From assembly GCF_014384885.1 (NCBI RefSeq), contig NZ_JACRST010000002.1:139876-203875 (forward strand): 64,000 nucleotides of DNA, given 5' to 3'. The position numbers and the translations under genes are program-made. The DNA is from Ligaoa zhengdingensis (GTDB taxonomy: Bacteria > Bacillota > Clostridia > Oscillospirales > Ruminococcaceae). The notes beneath the pieces are model-generated. The model did not search any database, was not told the origin of the DNA, and was given only the letters and a program-made list of their open reading frames with translations. Positions 36,659 through 44,847 of the stretch are shown here, one piece after another. Position 1 is the stretch's first letter; each line of letters begins with the position of its first letter.

Positions 36659-37552
36659 TCACGGGTTTTTGAGGGTTGCCACATATTTCTCGAGCAGGAT
36701 ATCGGGATAATAGGACATCTTAGCTTTGCGCAGGCCCTCGTCGCCCAAATCCTCCTCGCGGTTGACATAGGTGAAATCCTGGCAGTTGTGCAGTACAAAC
36801 TGCTGGTTGATCATCGGATAGGCCCCCTGGATTTCTGGAAACGCTTTCTCGATGTGCACCACATAGGTGTCCGACGAGAGAGGCTCGCCCATGGTGTAGG
36901 CGATCACCCTGCCCTCCCGGCGCAACAGCCCCCCTTGGAGCTTGAGCTCGAAGAAGTGATCGAACGCCTGCCTGACTGCGCACGCCTCGTGGTTGAGGCT
37001 GTCGCTCTCGTAGCAGCGGTAGAGCTTACACCACTCGGTATTCATGGCGCGGCACTCGTCGATGTTGTCGCGGGTGATCGGCTCGTAGGCCCAGTCGTCG
37101 TTATCCTTGAAGCGCGCGATGTGGTTGCGCTTGCCGTGCAGCTTCTTGCCCGACAGGGTGGTCAGGCGCTCGACGCTGTAGAGATAATCGCAGAAGTCGC
37201 GGTGGTTGTTGTAGTCAAACAGGTCGGGGAACAGCGTCTGCATCAGCTGGACGCTCTCCAGATTCATGCCGCGCAGCCGGAACCCGATGCCGCGCTCGGC
37301 CGCATCCTCCATCAGGGCGAGGATCACAGGGCGGATATCGCCGCTGCCCGCGGGATAGGTGTAGTCGATCTCCCCTTCTACGCCGCTGATAAGGCAGTAA
37401 AATCCGTTCACGTCGGCGTAGTGGATATTGTTCGGGCCGCTCCAGATGAAGTTGTTGACAAATGAATAGTCGCAGCTTTTAAAATCCGACTGCCGCAGGC
37501 GCTCTTCAATCCAGGGGCGATCCTGCAGCGTGATTCTTTTAAATGGGATCAA
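36659..37552 (-). CDS. DUF2156 (phosphatidylglycerol lysyltransferase C-terminal-like) protein
   Basis: 297 residues with the two tandem GNAT-like folds of DUF2156: F..I...D.P.I then CDYSFVNNFIWSGPNNIHYADVNGF, and SGKKLHGKRNHIARFKDNDDWAYEPIT. The related MprF domain transfers aminoacyl groups to lipids, but this form lacks the flippase and membrane parts. In Clostridia such soluble copies are common and of unknown target. Close spacing to the flanking genes (about 11 and 16 nt) fits one operon. Confidence 0.86.
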   Translation of the reverse strand: MIPFKRITLQDRPWIEERLRQSDFKSCDYSFVNNFIWSGPNNIHYADVNGFYCLISGVEGEIDYTYPAGSGDIRPVILALMEDAAERGIGFRLRGMNLESVQLMQTLFPDLFDYNNHRDFCDYLYSVERLTTLSGKKLHGKRNHIARFKDNDDWAYEPITRDNIDECRAMNTEWCKLYRCYESDSLNHEACAVRQAFDHFFELKLQGGLLRREGRVIAYTMGEPLSSDTYVVHIEKAFPEIQGAYPMINQQFVLHNCQDFTYVNREEDLGDEGLRKAKMSYYPDILLEKYVATLKNP

Positions 37553-37568
37553 ACAATTTCCTCTTTTC

Positions 37569-38240
37569 CTAATTTCCTTTGCGCGGGCCCAAGCCCAACG
37601 CGCACAGTATTTTTTCGTGGATCTCCTCGATGCTGTACGGACGCTCGCCGTCGCAGCAGCGGATCACCGTCCACCCGCAGCGCTGCACCGCGTAGTGCGC
37701 AGTTTCGCGGCAGGCCATCAGGTAGGCGAAGTCGCGCTCGTGCAGATCCTTCTTGGCCTCGTCCCCCGCGTAGCGCTTTTCCAGCAGACGCCTGGAGGTC
37801 TCCGGCGCCATATCCAGGTAGAGCACATGGTCGGGGTGCGGCAGGCCCAATTTATCAAATTCAAAATCCTGCTGCCAGGTGAAGAAAGTTTCCCACTCCG
37901 CCCTCGGCAGCTTGCTCATCTGGTGGATCAAGTTGGAACCGACGTAGCGGTCGGCCACAATCGTCTCCCCGCCGCTGTAGGCGGCCTCCCAGCCCTTTTT
38001 GAAGCTGGCGTAGCGGTCGAGCGCATAGAAAGAACTGGCGGTGTAGGCGTTGATATCGCCCACCCGCTGCCCAAACTCGCCGCCCAGATACATCCTGACG
38101 AACACCGACCAGGGGTGCTCGTAATCGGGAAAGGTGATGCGGCGGGCGGATATCCCCCGCTCGCACAGGCTCTGCGCCAGCAGGCGGGACTGGGTCTCCT
38201 TGCCGCTGCCGTCCAGCCCCTCGATTTCGATCAGTCTCAT
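37569..38240 (-). CDS. tmk: Thymidylate kinase-like protein
   Basis: 223 residues. P-loop IEIEGLDGSGKETQ at residues 4-17, DRY region VADRYVGSNL, and a lid with Arg/Lys (RRLLEKRYAGDEAKKDLHE). Phosphorylates dTMP to dTDP. The residue after the P-loop lysine is Glu instead of the usual Thr/Ser, which may be a trait of a clostridial subgroup. It overlaps the thyX stop as ATGA, so dTMP-forming ThyX and the kinase are co-translated. Confidence 0.87.
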   Translation of the reverse strand: MRLIEIEGLDGSGKETQSRLLAQSLCERGISARRITFPDYEHPWSVFVRMYLGGEFGQRVGDINAYTASSFYALDRYASFKKGWEAAYSGGETIVADRYVGSNLIHQMSKLPRAEWETFFTWQQDFEFDKLGLPHPDHVLYLDMAPETSRRLLEKRYAGDEAKKDLHERDFAYLMACRETAHYAVQRCGWTVIRCCDGERPYSIEEIHEKILCALGLGPRKGN

Positions 38241-39013
38241 ACCCCGCTCCCCTTCAGCGCGGCATAACGGCTGCGCACCTCCTGGATGCGGCCGCAGCTC
38301 ATCTTGCCCTCAGGGCAGGAGCCGTGGAGACAGGGCGGGCCCGCCGCTGCGAACAGCGTGGGCGCGACCTCCGTCACCAGCCGGAGCATCTGCTCGGCCA
38401 CCGCGCGGATTTCCCACTGGGCGCGGTTGCAGCACCGCTCGCGGAAGAAGTTGTGGAGGCTGCGCGCATTCATGGTGACCACCATCTTGGTATCGCAGGC
38501 GTTGGGCAGAACAAAGCGCGCGTCCTCCATCGCCTGTTTAGAGGCGATGCGCGCGGCTTCCTCTTCGCTTTTCCCCTGCGCCACCAAAACGGCGGTGTGC
38601 TTTTTGGTTAGTATCGCTGAAAGTTTGGCGTAATATTCCGCTGCGTCCCTCATCGCCTGTAAAAACAACGATTTTGCCTCGGCATCCGCTTCAATCTCGG
38701 GTGGGAGAATATAATCGAAATTTTCCTTGCTGACATAGCGCTGGCTCTGCACGCTGTAGGAGGCGATGCGGTGACGGGTGATCTGCGCCAAAAACGCGCG
38801 GGATACCCCTTCGATGCCAAAGGTGAAGCTCGCGTGTTCGATGGGGCTCTCGTGCCCGATCTGCGCGAGCATCCGCACAAAGCTCTCAGTTTTTTCCTCT
38901 GTCAACCCTGCAAGCAGGTCATCCACCCCCGACTTGCTGTAGCACAGCTTGGCCGCTGCGGCCACCGTCCTTTCCGGGTCCGGGGTATGGCTGATCAGGG
39001 TTACTTTCGGCAT
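38237..39013 (-). CDS. thyX: Flavin-dependent thymidylate synthase
   Basis: 258 residues from the ATG at 39,013 (AGGAGG upstream). ThyX motif RHRIASYSVQSQRY at residues 80-93. Makes dTMP from dUMP with methylene-THF, NAD(P)H and FAD, yielding THF rather than DHF. First gene of a run thyX-tmk-DUF2156-GNAT-DJ-1-folate ligase. It extends C-terminally with HGSCPEGKMSCGRIQEVRSRY, a longer tail than the minimal enzyme that includes three cysteines. Confidence 0.96.
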   Translation of the reverse strand: MPKVTLISHTPDPERTVAAAAKLCYSKSGVDDLLAGLTEEKTESFVRMLAQIGHESPIEHASFTFGIEGVSRAFLAQITRHRIASYSVQSQRYVSKENFDYILPPEIEADAEAKSLFLQAMRDAAEYYAKLSAILTKKHTAVLVAQGKSEEEAARIASKQAMEDARFVLPNACDTKMVVTMNARSLHNFFRERCCNRAQWEIRAVAEQMLRLVTEVAPTLFAAAGPPCLHGSCPEGKMSCGRIQEVRSRYAALKGSGV

Positions 39014-39129
39014 GGCCCGATTCCTCCTTTTCACGTCCTGTAAGGGATGATTGCGCATATAAACCGAAGAGCCAGGAAGGCGCGGATGGCCTGCGCATAG
39101 TCCCCGGGTATAACAGCCGCTTTGCGGCT

Positions 39130-39158
39130 ATTATACCACAAAGAAAACCGCCTATCAA
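39130..39158 (-). promoter_or_regulatory. Predicted thyX operon promoter
   Basis: Minus strand -35 TTGATA (39,158-39,153), 17-nt spacer, -10 TATAAT (39,135-39,130). The -35 lies inside the terminator hairpin of the gene upstream. Confidence 0.72.
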
Positions 39159-39176
39159 TTAATGACAGACGGTTTT
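39144..39176 (-). terminator. Terminator of the Cys-rich gene upstream of thyX
   Basis: Stem AAAACCG/CGGTTTT with an AT-rich, partly self-complementary loop; the RNA ends in a U-rich tract on the minus strand. About 110 nt after the stop at 39,288. Confidence 0.65.
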
Positions 39177-39287
39177 TGTGGTTTTTTGACGAGAAGTGGA
39201 AGCCGGCCGCGGGATGGGCGCGCGCCGGTTCGGTTCGGCGCGCCCCGTCACGGCCGGGAACAGTGCGGTAAGTACAAATCTTTGCGA

Positions 39288-40064
39288 TCAGTCGCAGTGG
39301 CAATCCTGTTCGCGCGGGGGAAAGAAATCGCCTGTGGGGAATTTAATCGCTTTGAACACTTCGCAGGGGTCGTCGGTGGTGGTGATGCATTCCTTGTCGG
39401 GGATACAGAAGTCGTAAGCCGGCACCATCATCTGCACGCTGCGCTCCAACTGCACGATGGTGAACATGCCGATGGTGACATACACGCATTTTTCCGGGGT
39501 GCATCCGCCGAAATCGCCCTTGAAGTTGCAGCAGATCTCCTTGGGGATTTCCACATGGCAGGGGCAGCAGTCATGGCAGGGGCAGACGCGCGCGGAGAGC
39601 ACGATCGGGTCTACCACCGAGACGCAGGCGGTGGGCATATTGGTGCTGTACTGGTTGGGATGATCCGAGCAGTAGACGCGGACGTTGCCCTCGCTGCCGT
39701 ACAGAATCACCTTTTTGGTGAAGTACGCCAGGCCGTCCAGGATGCAGGGCGTGCTGCTGGCGGCGGTGTAAACCTGTACCTTAACCGAGAAGAAGAAGGT
39801 GATATCGACCGAGTAGAAGCCCTTATTAAAGGGCACCGGTTCCACATCCAGGTACACATTCAGAATTTCCGCACTTTTGGCCTTCAGGTTGTTGCAGCCG
39901 TCGATAATCGCCTGATCTTCCGGCACAAAGAATACCTGAAGGTCTTCCAGGCAGTCCTTGGCGCTGCAGCTGTCATAGATACGCTTGGTATCAATGCAGA
40001 CTGCTTCTTTAAACAGGTTATTTCCGCAGCCGCTATTGCTGGTAGTTGCTTTCGGTTCAGCCAT
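39288..40064 (-). CDS. Cys-rich protein of unknown function, possibly spore-associated
   Basis: 258 residues from the ATG at 40,064 (AGGAGG upstream). Fifteen or more cysteines, clustered in ARVCPCHDCCPCHVEIPKE, CNFKGDFGGCTPEKC and the C-terminal DCHCD. The N-terminal half (NLFKEAVCIDTKRIYDSCSAKDCLEDLQVFF) looks globular with alternating strands. No signal peptide or membrane span. It resembles coat-type proteins of spore formers in composition, and a sigma-K-like CATATTATG lies upstream, but I cannot assign a family. Confidence 0.72.
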   Translation of the reverse strand: MAEPKATTSNSGCGNNLFKEAVCIDTKRIYDSCSAKDCLEDLQVFFVPEDQAIIDGCNNLKAKSAEILNVYLDVEPVPFNKGFYSVDITFFFSVKVQVYTAASSTPCILDGLAYFTKKVILYGSEGNVRVYCSDHPNQYSTNMPTACVSVVDPIVLSARVCPCHDCCPCHVEIPKEICCNFKGDFGGCTPEKCVYVTIGMFTIVQLERSVQMMVPAYDFCIPDKECITTTDDPCEVFKAIKFPTGDFFPPREQDCHCD

Positions 40065-40241
40065 AATAATCCTCCTATTACTTATTGAAGAGTGCACTTC
40101 AATAACATAATATGAGGTCAAAGGATTTATGTGATTAATTTTCGTCCATCGCCGGCCCGCGGAAGGGCATTTTTCCCCACAACAAAGCCATCCCCGCCCG
40201 GGGATACCGGACAGGGATGGAAAATCAGCCGTATAAGTGCA

Positions 40242-42029
40242 TCACGCCTTGATATCGAAGGTATCGGACGAGAAATCGAGGCTCTCCTTGACTTGGGTGC
40301 CGAAGACCTCCCACTCGCCGCTTCCGCTGTTGTAATGCATGGTGACGATCTGGTAGTTGCCGCCTGCGAACCACTTGCTGTCGTCGCTCTTGTATGCATA
40401 GTCATAATCCGCCTGGACGTTGAAGGTGGCGTACAATTCGCCGTCCTTCTCATAGCGGTCGATGCTGCGGCGGTCGAAGGTCATCGCGTGGAAGTCGAAC
40501 AGCAGGTCCTTGTTGTAGGCCTCCATCTTTTGCAGCAGATCCTCGCGGTAAGCCTCGCTCACCCCTTTGATGAGCTCGGGCTTCCACTGGTTGATCGCAT
40601 CGAGGTAGGACAGGTAGAAGCTGTAAAACCGCGGGCCCAGACTGTTGATCAACTGGCGGTTGGTCATCTCAGCCGGGCTGGCCGGATTGGGGTTCTGCGC
40701 CTCCTGCTGGGCGATGTAATCGACCGCTTCGATCTGATCGCCCCCTCCAGCGACGGTGAAATCCTGGGTATACTGGTCGCAGCGGATGGTCACCTGCATC
40801 CCTTCAAACGCGGGATGCAGCACGATAAAGCCGCCTTCGGGCTGGATAGAGGAGGATTTTCCGTCTACCAGCACCTCCAAACCGGTTTCCGTGCCGGCCA
40901 GCTCGACCTCGAGCGATGCGACCCCTTGCCCCAGCGAGACCTCCACCGGTACGGTGGAGGAAAAGCTGCCCGTGAGTTCGGCCCGGCCCAGCTCATATTC
41001 GGGGCCGTAGGCGCTGTACACCGCGTGGATAGTGTGGGACCCCGGCGACACCTTGAGCAACAGCCCGCCCTCCGCTAAGTCGGCGGACACGGCCTTGTCG
41101 TCCACGTAGAGGGTCATATCCTCCACTGCGGTCTGCACTTTGACCTGTACCGGGCTCACCTTCACCACGTATTTCTGTGAAAACAGGGTGTCCTTGGTCT
41201 GCTTGAGGGAAAAACAGCTATATGTCTCGTTATATCCGCCCATCGCATCCCCCTGGGATGAGAGCAGATGGTCCTTCAACGCGGACAGGTCCATGTCCTC
41301 CCGCATCGACGCCACCATCCGAGCCACGTCCTCCGACGAGGACAGCCCGCTGCCCGCTGTCTCGATGTTGGCCACCACATAGCTGTTGTCCCCCTGCGCT
41401 ACCGCGTCCACAAACGCATCCACCGCCTTTTGAGGGGCGTTGGCCGCATTCATTTTGAGCAGCACAAACCCGATCGCACCCGCCAACGCCAAAACCAGCG
41501 CGGCCACGGTCATCCAAATCACGCCGGAGCCGTGCGAGGACCGCTTCTTCGGCTTCTGTGTGGAAACAGCGGCGGCCGGTTTTTCCCGCTTCTGTACCGG
41601 CAAGGGTTCCGGGATCGGAAGATCCCTCGCTTCCTCGTTCAGCTCCGATGCGGCAGGGAAATCCAACACCGCCACCGGAGCGGCGGATGGTTCTGGCGCA
41701 GCGGCCTGGACAGCCGCCTCCGGTTCCGCCTTTATCTCTACTGCTGAGGGTGGTGCCACAGCGGATTCCATCGGAATCTCCTCTTCAACCTCTTCGCTGA
41801 TCGCCTGCCGCCACAGCTCCTCGGGCGTAAGCCGGGGAGCGGCCGGTTCGGGTTCCGAATGCTGCTCGGCGCGGTGCGCCGCACGGGGAGCACGCTGCGG
41901 CAACTCAGGTTCCGCCGCCGGCTCCGGCACGGGTGCAACCACAAGGCTCTCGCCGCATTCCGGGCAGAACTTGGCCCCCGGCAACGGCAAGGGGTTCCCG
42001 CAGAATGGACAATATTTCATCTGATTCAC
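40242..42029 (-). CDS. Zinc-ribbon membrane protein, TcaA/YvbJ-like
   Basis: 595 residues. N-terminal zinc ribbon CPFCG...CPECG (residues 7-27), a Pro/Glu/Ala-rich linker to about 165, one membrane helix (VIWMTVAALVLALAGAIGFVLL), then four extracytoplasmic domains: helical (ANAPQKAVDAFVDAVAQGD), two beta-rich PEGA-like repeats (MTLYVDDKAV..., LEVLVDGKSSS...) and a C-terminal NTF2-like domain. This is the TcaA/YvbJ layout, linked with cell-envelope stress and glycopeptide response. Start GTG 42,029 or ATG 42,020; neither has a strong site. Confidence 0.82.
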   Translation of the reverse strand: MNQMKYCPFCGNPLPLPGAKFCPECGESLVVAPVPEPAAEPELPQRAPRAAHRAEQHSEPEPAAPRLTPEELWRQAISEEVEEEIPMESAVAPPSAVEIKAEPEAAVQAAAPEPSAAPVAVLDFPAASELNEEARDLPIPEPLPVQKREKPAAAVSTQKPKKRSSHGSGVIWMTVAALVLALAGAIGFVLLKMNAANAPQKAVDAFVDAVAQGDNSYVVANIETAGSGLSSSEDVARMVASMREDMDLSALKDHLLSSQGDAMGGYNETYSCFSLKQTKDTLFSQKYVVKVSPVQVKVQTAVEDMTLYVDDKAVSADLAEGGLLLKVSPGSHTIHAVYSAYGPEYELGRAELTGSFSSTVPVEVSLGQGVASLEVELAGTETGLEVLVDGKSSSIQPEGGFIVLHPAFEGMQVTIRCDQYTQDFTVAGGGDQIEAVDYIAQQEAQNPNPASPAEMTNRQLINSLGPRFYSFYLSYLDAINQWKPELIKGVSEAYREDLLQKMEAYNKDLLFDFHAMTFDRRSIDRYEKDGELYATFNVQADYDYAYKSDDSKWFAGGNYQIVTMHYNSGSGEWEVFGTQVKESLDFSSDTFDIKA

Positions 42030-42079
42030 TCGCTTTCTCTCATTTCATCCCAATGCGCATTACAGGAACGAAACCGCTC

Positions 42080-44440
42080 CTATAATTTTTTTAGCTTTGC
42101 AAAATTTGCCATCAATTTTTTGGTGCCGCCGCGTTCAAACGCGGCTTCCACCAGCAGGTCGTTGGCCATCGGCGTCACCGAGAGCACCATGCCCTCGCCG
42201 AACACCTTGTGGGCCACCAGGTCGCCCGGCTTGAGGTCGATCTTCGCCGCCACTGGCTGGGTCGCTTCCACTGAGGAAAGCCCGCCCGTGCGGATGGCGC
42301 GCGACTCCTGCTGCGGGTAGGCGGATACACGGTGCTGCACCACGGTGGCGTCCTCCACATCCAGCAGCTCCTTGGGGATTTCACCCACAAAGCGCGACAG
42401 CCGGTTGCGGGTGGTCTGGCCGAACAACAGGCGCTGAGCCGCCGTGGTGAGATACAACCGTTTTTTGGCCCGGGTGATGCCCACATAGGCGAGCCTCCGC
42501 TCCTCCTCGATCTCGGACGGGGAGTTCATCGACATGCGGCCCGGGAAGATGCCCTCCTCTGCGCCCGCCAGAAACACATACGGGAACTCCAGGCCTTTGG
42601 CGGAGTGCATTGTCATCATCAACACCGTATCGTCGTCCAGATCGGTGCGGTCCATATCGGTATAAAGCGCGACCTCCTCCAAAAACTGCGAGAGGTCGCC
42701 GTCCTCGTTTTCTTCCTCAAATTTGACCATTGTGGATTTGAGCTCCTCGATATTTTCCAGACGCGTCTGACCCTCAAAGCCCTGCGCCAGCAGATACAGG
42801 TGATAGCCTGTGCGGGACATGACCTCGTCCAGCAGTGTGCTGAGCGGCTCGTCCTCCGCGGTCTTCTGCAGTTCCAGGATCATCTGCACAAACTCGCCGA
42901 GCGGTTTTGTCTTTTTTTGCATCGCCGCATAGCTTTCGGCGTTGGCGATCACCTCAAACAGTGGGATCCCCAGCTGCGCCGAAATCTGTTCGGCCGCTGC
43001 GACGGTGCTGTCGCCGATGCCGCGCTTGGGCTCGTTGATGATGCGCTTCAGACGCACGCTGTCGCTGGGGTTGTTGATGACGCTCAGATAGGCCACCATG
43101 TCGCGGATCTCCTTGCGCTCGAAGAAGCGCAGGCCGCCGATAATTTTGTAGGGCACCCCCGCTTTGACGAATGCGCGTTCGATCATGTTGGACTGCGCAT
43201 TCATCCGGTAGAGCACCGCATGATCCTTGTATTTGGCCCCGTTTTCCACATTTTTGAGCACGGTGTCCACGATGAACCTGGCCTCCCCCTGCTCGTCGGC
43301 CGCGCGGTAGAGCTGCACCTGCTCGCCGCTGTCGTTCTGGGTCCAGAGGGTTTTGCCCTTGCGCTCGGTGTTGTGAGCGATCACCGCGTTGGCAGCGTCG
43401 AGGATGCGCTGGGTGCAGCGGTAGTTCTGTTCCAGCCTGATCACCTTGGCGCCGGGGAACTGGTTTTCAAAGCTCAGAATATTTTCGATGGTGGCGCCCC
43501 GGAACTTGTAGATGCTCTGGTCGTCATCCCCCACTACGCAGAGATTTTTATGCCTGCCCGCCAACAGGCTGACCAATTGGTACTGGGCGTGGTTGGTGTC
43601 CTGGTATTCGTCCACCATGATGTATTTATAGCGGTTCTGATAGTGCTCCAACACGTCGGGGTACTGCTGAAACAGCCTCACCGTCAGGAGGATGATGTCG
43701 TCAAAATCCACCGCGTTGGCGCTCTTCAGGGTATTTTGGTAGCTGCGGTAGATCTTCGCGATAACCCCCATGCGGTAGTCCCCGTTCGATCCCTCCGCAA
43801 GCTGCTCCGGGCCGAGCAGCTCATCCTTGGCCCGGCCGATCACCGAGAGCACCGATTTGGGCGGAAAGGTGCGGTCGTCCACATTCAGCGACTTCATCGC
43901 GTCCTTAACCACCCGCAGGCTGTCGTCGGTGTCGTAGATCGTGAAGCTCTTTCCATAGCCGAGCGGTTCGATCTCCCGCCGCAGGATGCGCACACAGGCG
44001 CTGTGAAACGTTGCGGCCATCACGTCGTTGGCGCTGTCGCCCAGCATCGCAGCGAGCCGCTCCTTGAGCTCCCCCGCCGCTTTGTTGGTGAAGGTGATTG
44101 CCAGAATGTTCCACGGCTTGGGCCTGTCCTCGCTGATGATTTCAGCCAGGCGTTCCTCATCTGTCTGGCTGCCCGCTGCAAAATCGCGCAGATAGGCGAT
44201 ATTCTCCTCGGTGAGCCAGGACGGCACCCCCTCTGTGCTGGCGGCCCGGCCAAACCGCACCAGATTGGCCACGCGGTTGACCAGCACCGTGGTTTTGCCG
44301 CTGCCCGCGCCGGCCAGGATCAGCACCGGGCCGTCTGTTTGCAGCACCGCCTCGCGCTGCCGGTCGTTCATGCGCGCAAACACCCGTTTCAGCGCAGCCT
44401 GTTTGAGCGTCTGATATTCCTGTGATGTGATATTAACCAT
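42080..44440 (-). CDS. pcrA: ATP-dependent DNA helicase PcrA/UvrD
   Basis: 786 residues from the ATG at 44,440 (GGGAGGAATC upstream; the open frame goes further). SF1A helicase: Q-motif LNDRQREAV-type start, Walker A AGAGSGKTTVL, motif II VDEYQDTN, motif III VGDDDQSIYKFRGA, IV QNYRCTQ, V MTMHSAKGLEFPYVFL, VI VGITRAKKRLYL, and the C-terminal Tudor-like domain (GDLVAHKVFGEGMVLSV) that binds RNA polymerase. Removes RecA, restarts forks and unwinds during repair. Confidence 0.97.
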   Translation of the reverse strand: MVNITSQEYQTLKQAALKRVFARMNDRQREAVLQTDGPVLILAGAGSGKTTVLVNRVANLVRFGRAASTEGVPSWLTEENIAYLRDFAAGSQTDEERLAEIISEDRPKPWNILAITFTNKAAGELKERLAAMLGDSANDVMAATFHSACVRILRREIEPLGYGKSFTIYDTDDSLRVVKDAMKSLNVDDRTFPPKSVLSVIGRAKDELLGPEQLAEGSNGDYRMGVIAKIYRSYQNTLKSANAVDFDDIILLTVRLFQQYPDVLEHYQNRYKYIMVDEYQDTNHAQYQLVSLLAGRHKNLCVVGDDDQSIYKFRGATIENILSFENQFPGAKVIRLEQNYRCTQRILDAANAVIAHNTERKGKTLWTQNDSGEQVQLYRAADEQGEARFIVDTVLKNVENGAKYKDHAVLYRMNAQSNMIERAFVKAGVPYKIIGGLRFFERKEIRDMVAYLSVINNPSDSVRLKRIINEPKRGIGDSTVAAAEQISAQLGIPLFEVIANAESYAAMQKKTKPLGEFVQMILELQKTAEDEPLSTLLDEVMSRTGYHLYLLAQGFEGQTRLENIEELKSTMVKFEEENEDGDLSQFLEEVALYTDMDRTDLDDDTVLMMTMHSAKGLEFPYVFLAGAEEGIFPGRMSMNSPSEIEEERRLAYVGITRAKKRLYLTTAAQRLLFGQTTRNRLSRFVGEIPKELLDVEDATVVQHRVSAYPQQESRAIRTGGLSSVEATQPVAAKIDLKPGDLVAHKVFGEGMVLSVTPMANDLLVEAAFERGGTKKLMANFAKLKKL

Positions 44441-44524
44441 GATTCCTCCCAAAAGCGCCGCCAAACCGGGCAGCGTTAGAAACACTGACGTTTGTCTTGT
44501 GGCTATGACAGCGCGAACACACAA

Positions 44525-44793
44525 TATGCAGTGATGTCATAGGCCCGCCTACCGGACGGCCGCAAAATAAAAGATGAAAATCGCTTTTCGGTTATTATAG
44601 CATAAATCAGGCCAAAAGCGGAACTTCGCTTTCGCAATCGTCATAAACGATTATCCGCCCTGCGGGCGAAGCCCGCTTCCACTGAAACAACCGCATTGCG
44701 GCGCTGCCGCGCCGCTGTTGCACAAAACGCGACAACCAAACGGCAGGCCGTTTGGTTTACGATTATTATAGCATACTGCGTCGAAAAAGGGAA
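44525..44793. repeat. Palindrome cluster flanked by a 13-bp direct repeat
   Basis: No gene. Three short palindromes: GCGGGC-GAA-GCCCGC (44,662-44,676), a GCGGCG/CGCCGC motif (about 44,698-44,715), and an 11-bp perfect one AACCAAACGGC/GCCGTTTGGTT (44,734-44,757). The direct repeat TTATTATAGCATA occurs at about 44,594-44,606 and 44,763-44,775. Read on the minus strand the repeat is an extended -10 (TATGCTATAAT), so these may be tandem pcrA promoters or ends of a miniature repeat. Confidence 0.5.
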
Positions 44794-44824
44794 CAAGGCT
44801 GCCCGTCAAAAACGAACAGCCTTG
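44794..44824 (-). terminator. Terminator of the decarboxylase operon
   Basis: Stem CAAGGCTG/CAGCCTTG after the oadB stop (44,848), followed on the minus strand by TTCCCTTTTTC. Confidence 0.75.
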
Positions 44825-44847
44825 CAAAATTTTACCAAATAAATCTC

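Noticed and set aside
42332..44425. 697-codon open frame on the plus strand
   Set aside because: Antisense to pcrA; no start signal or family motif.
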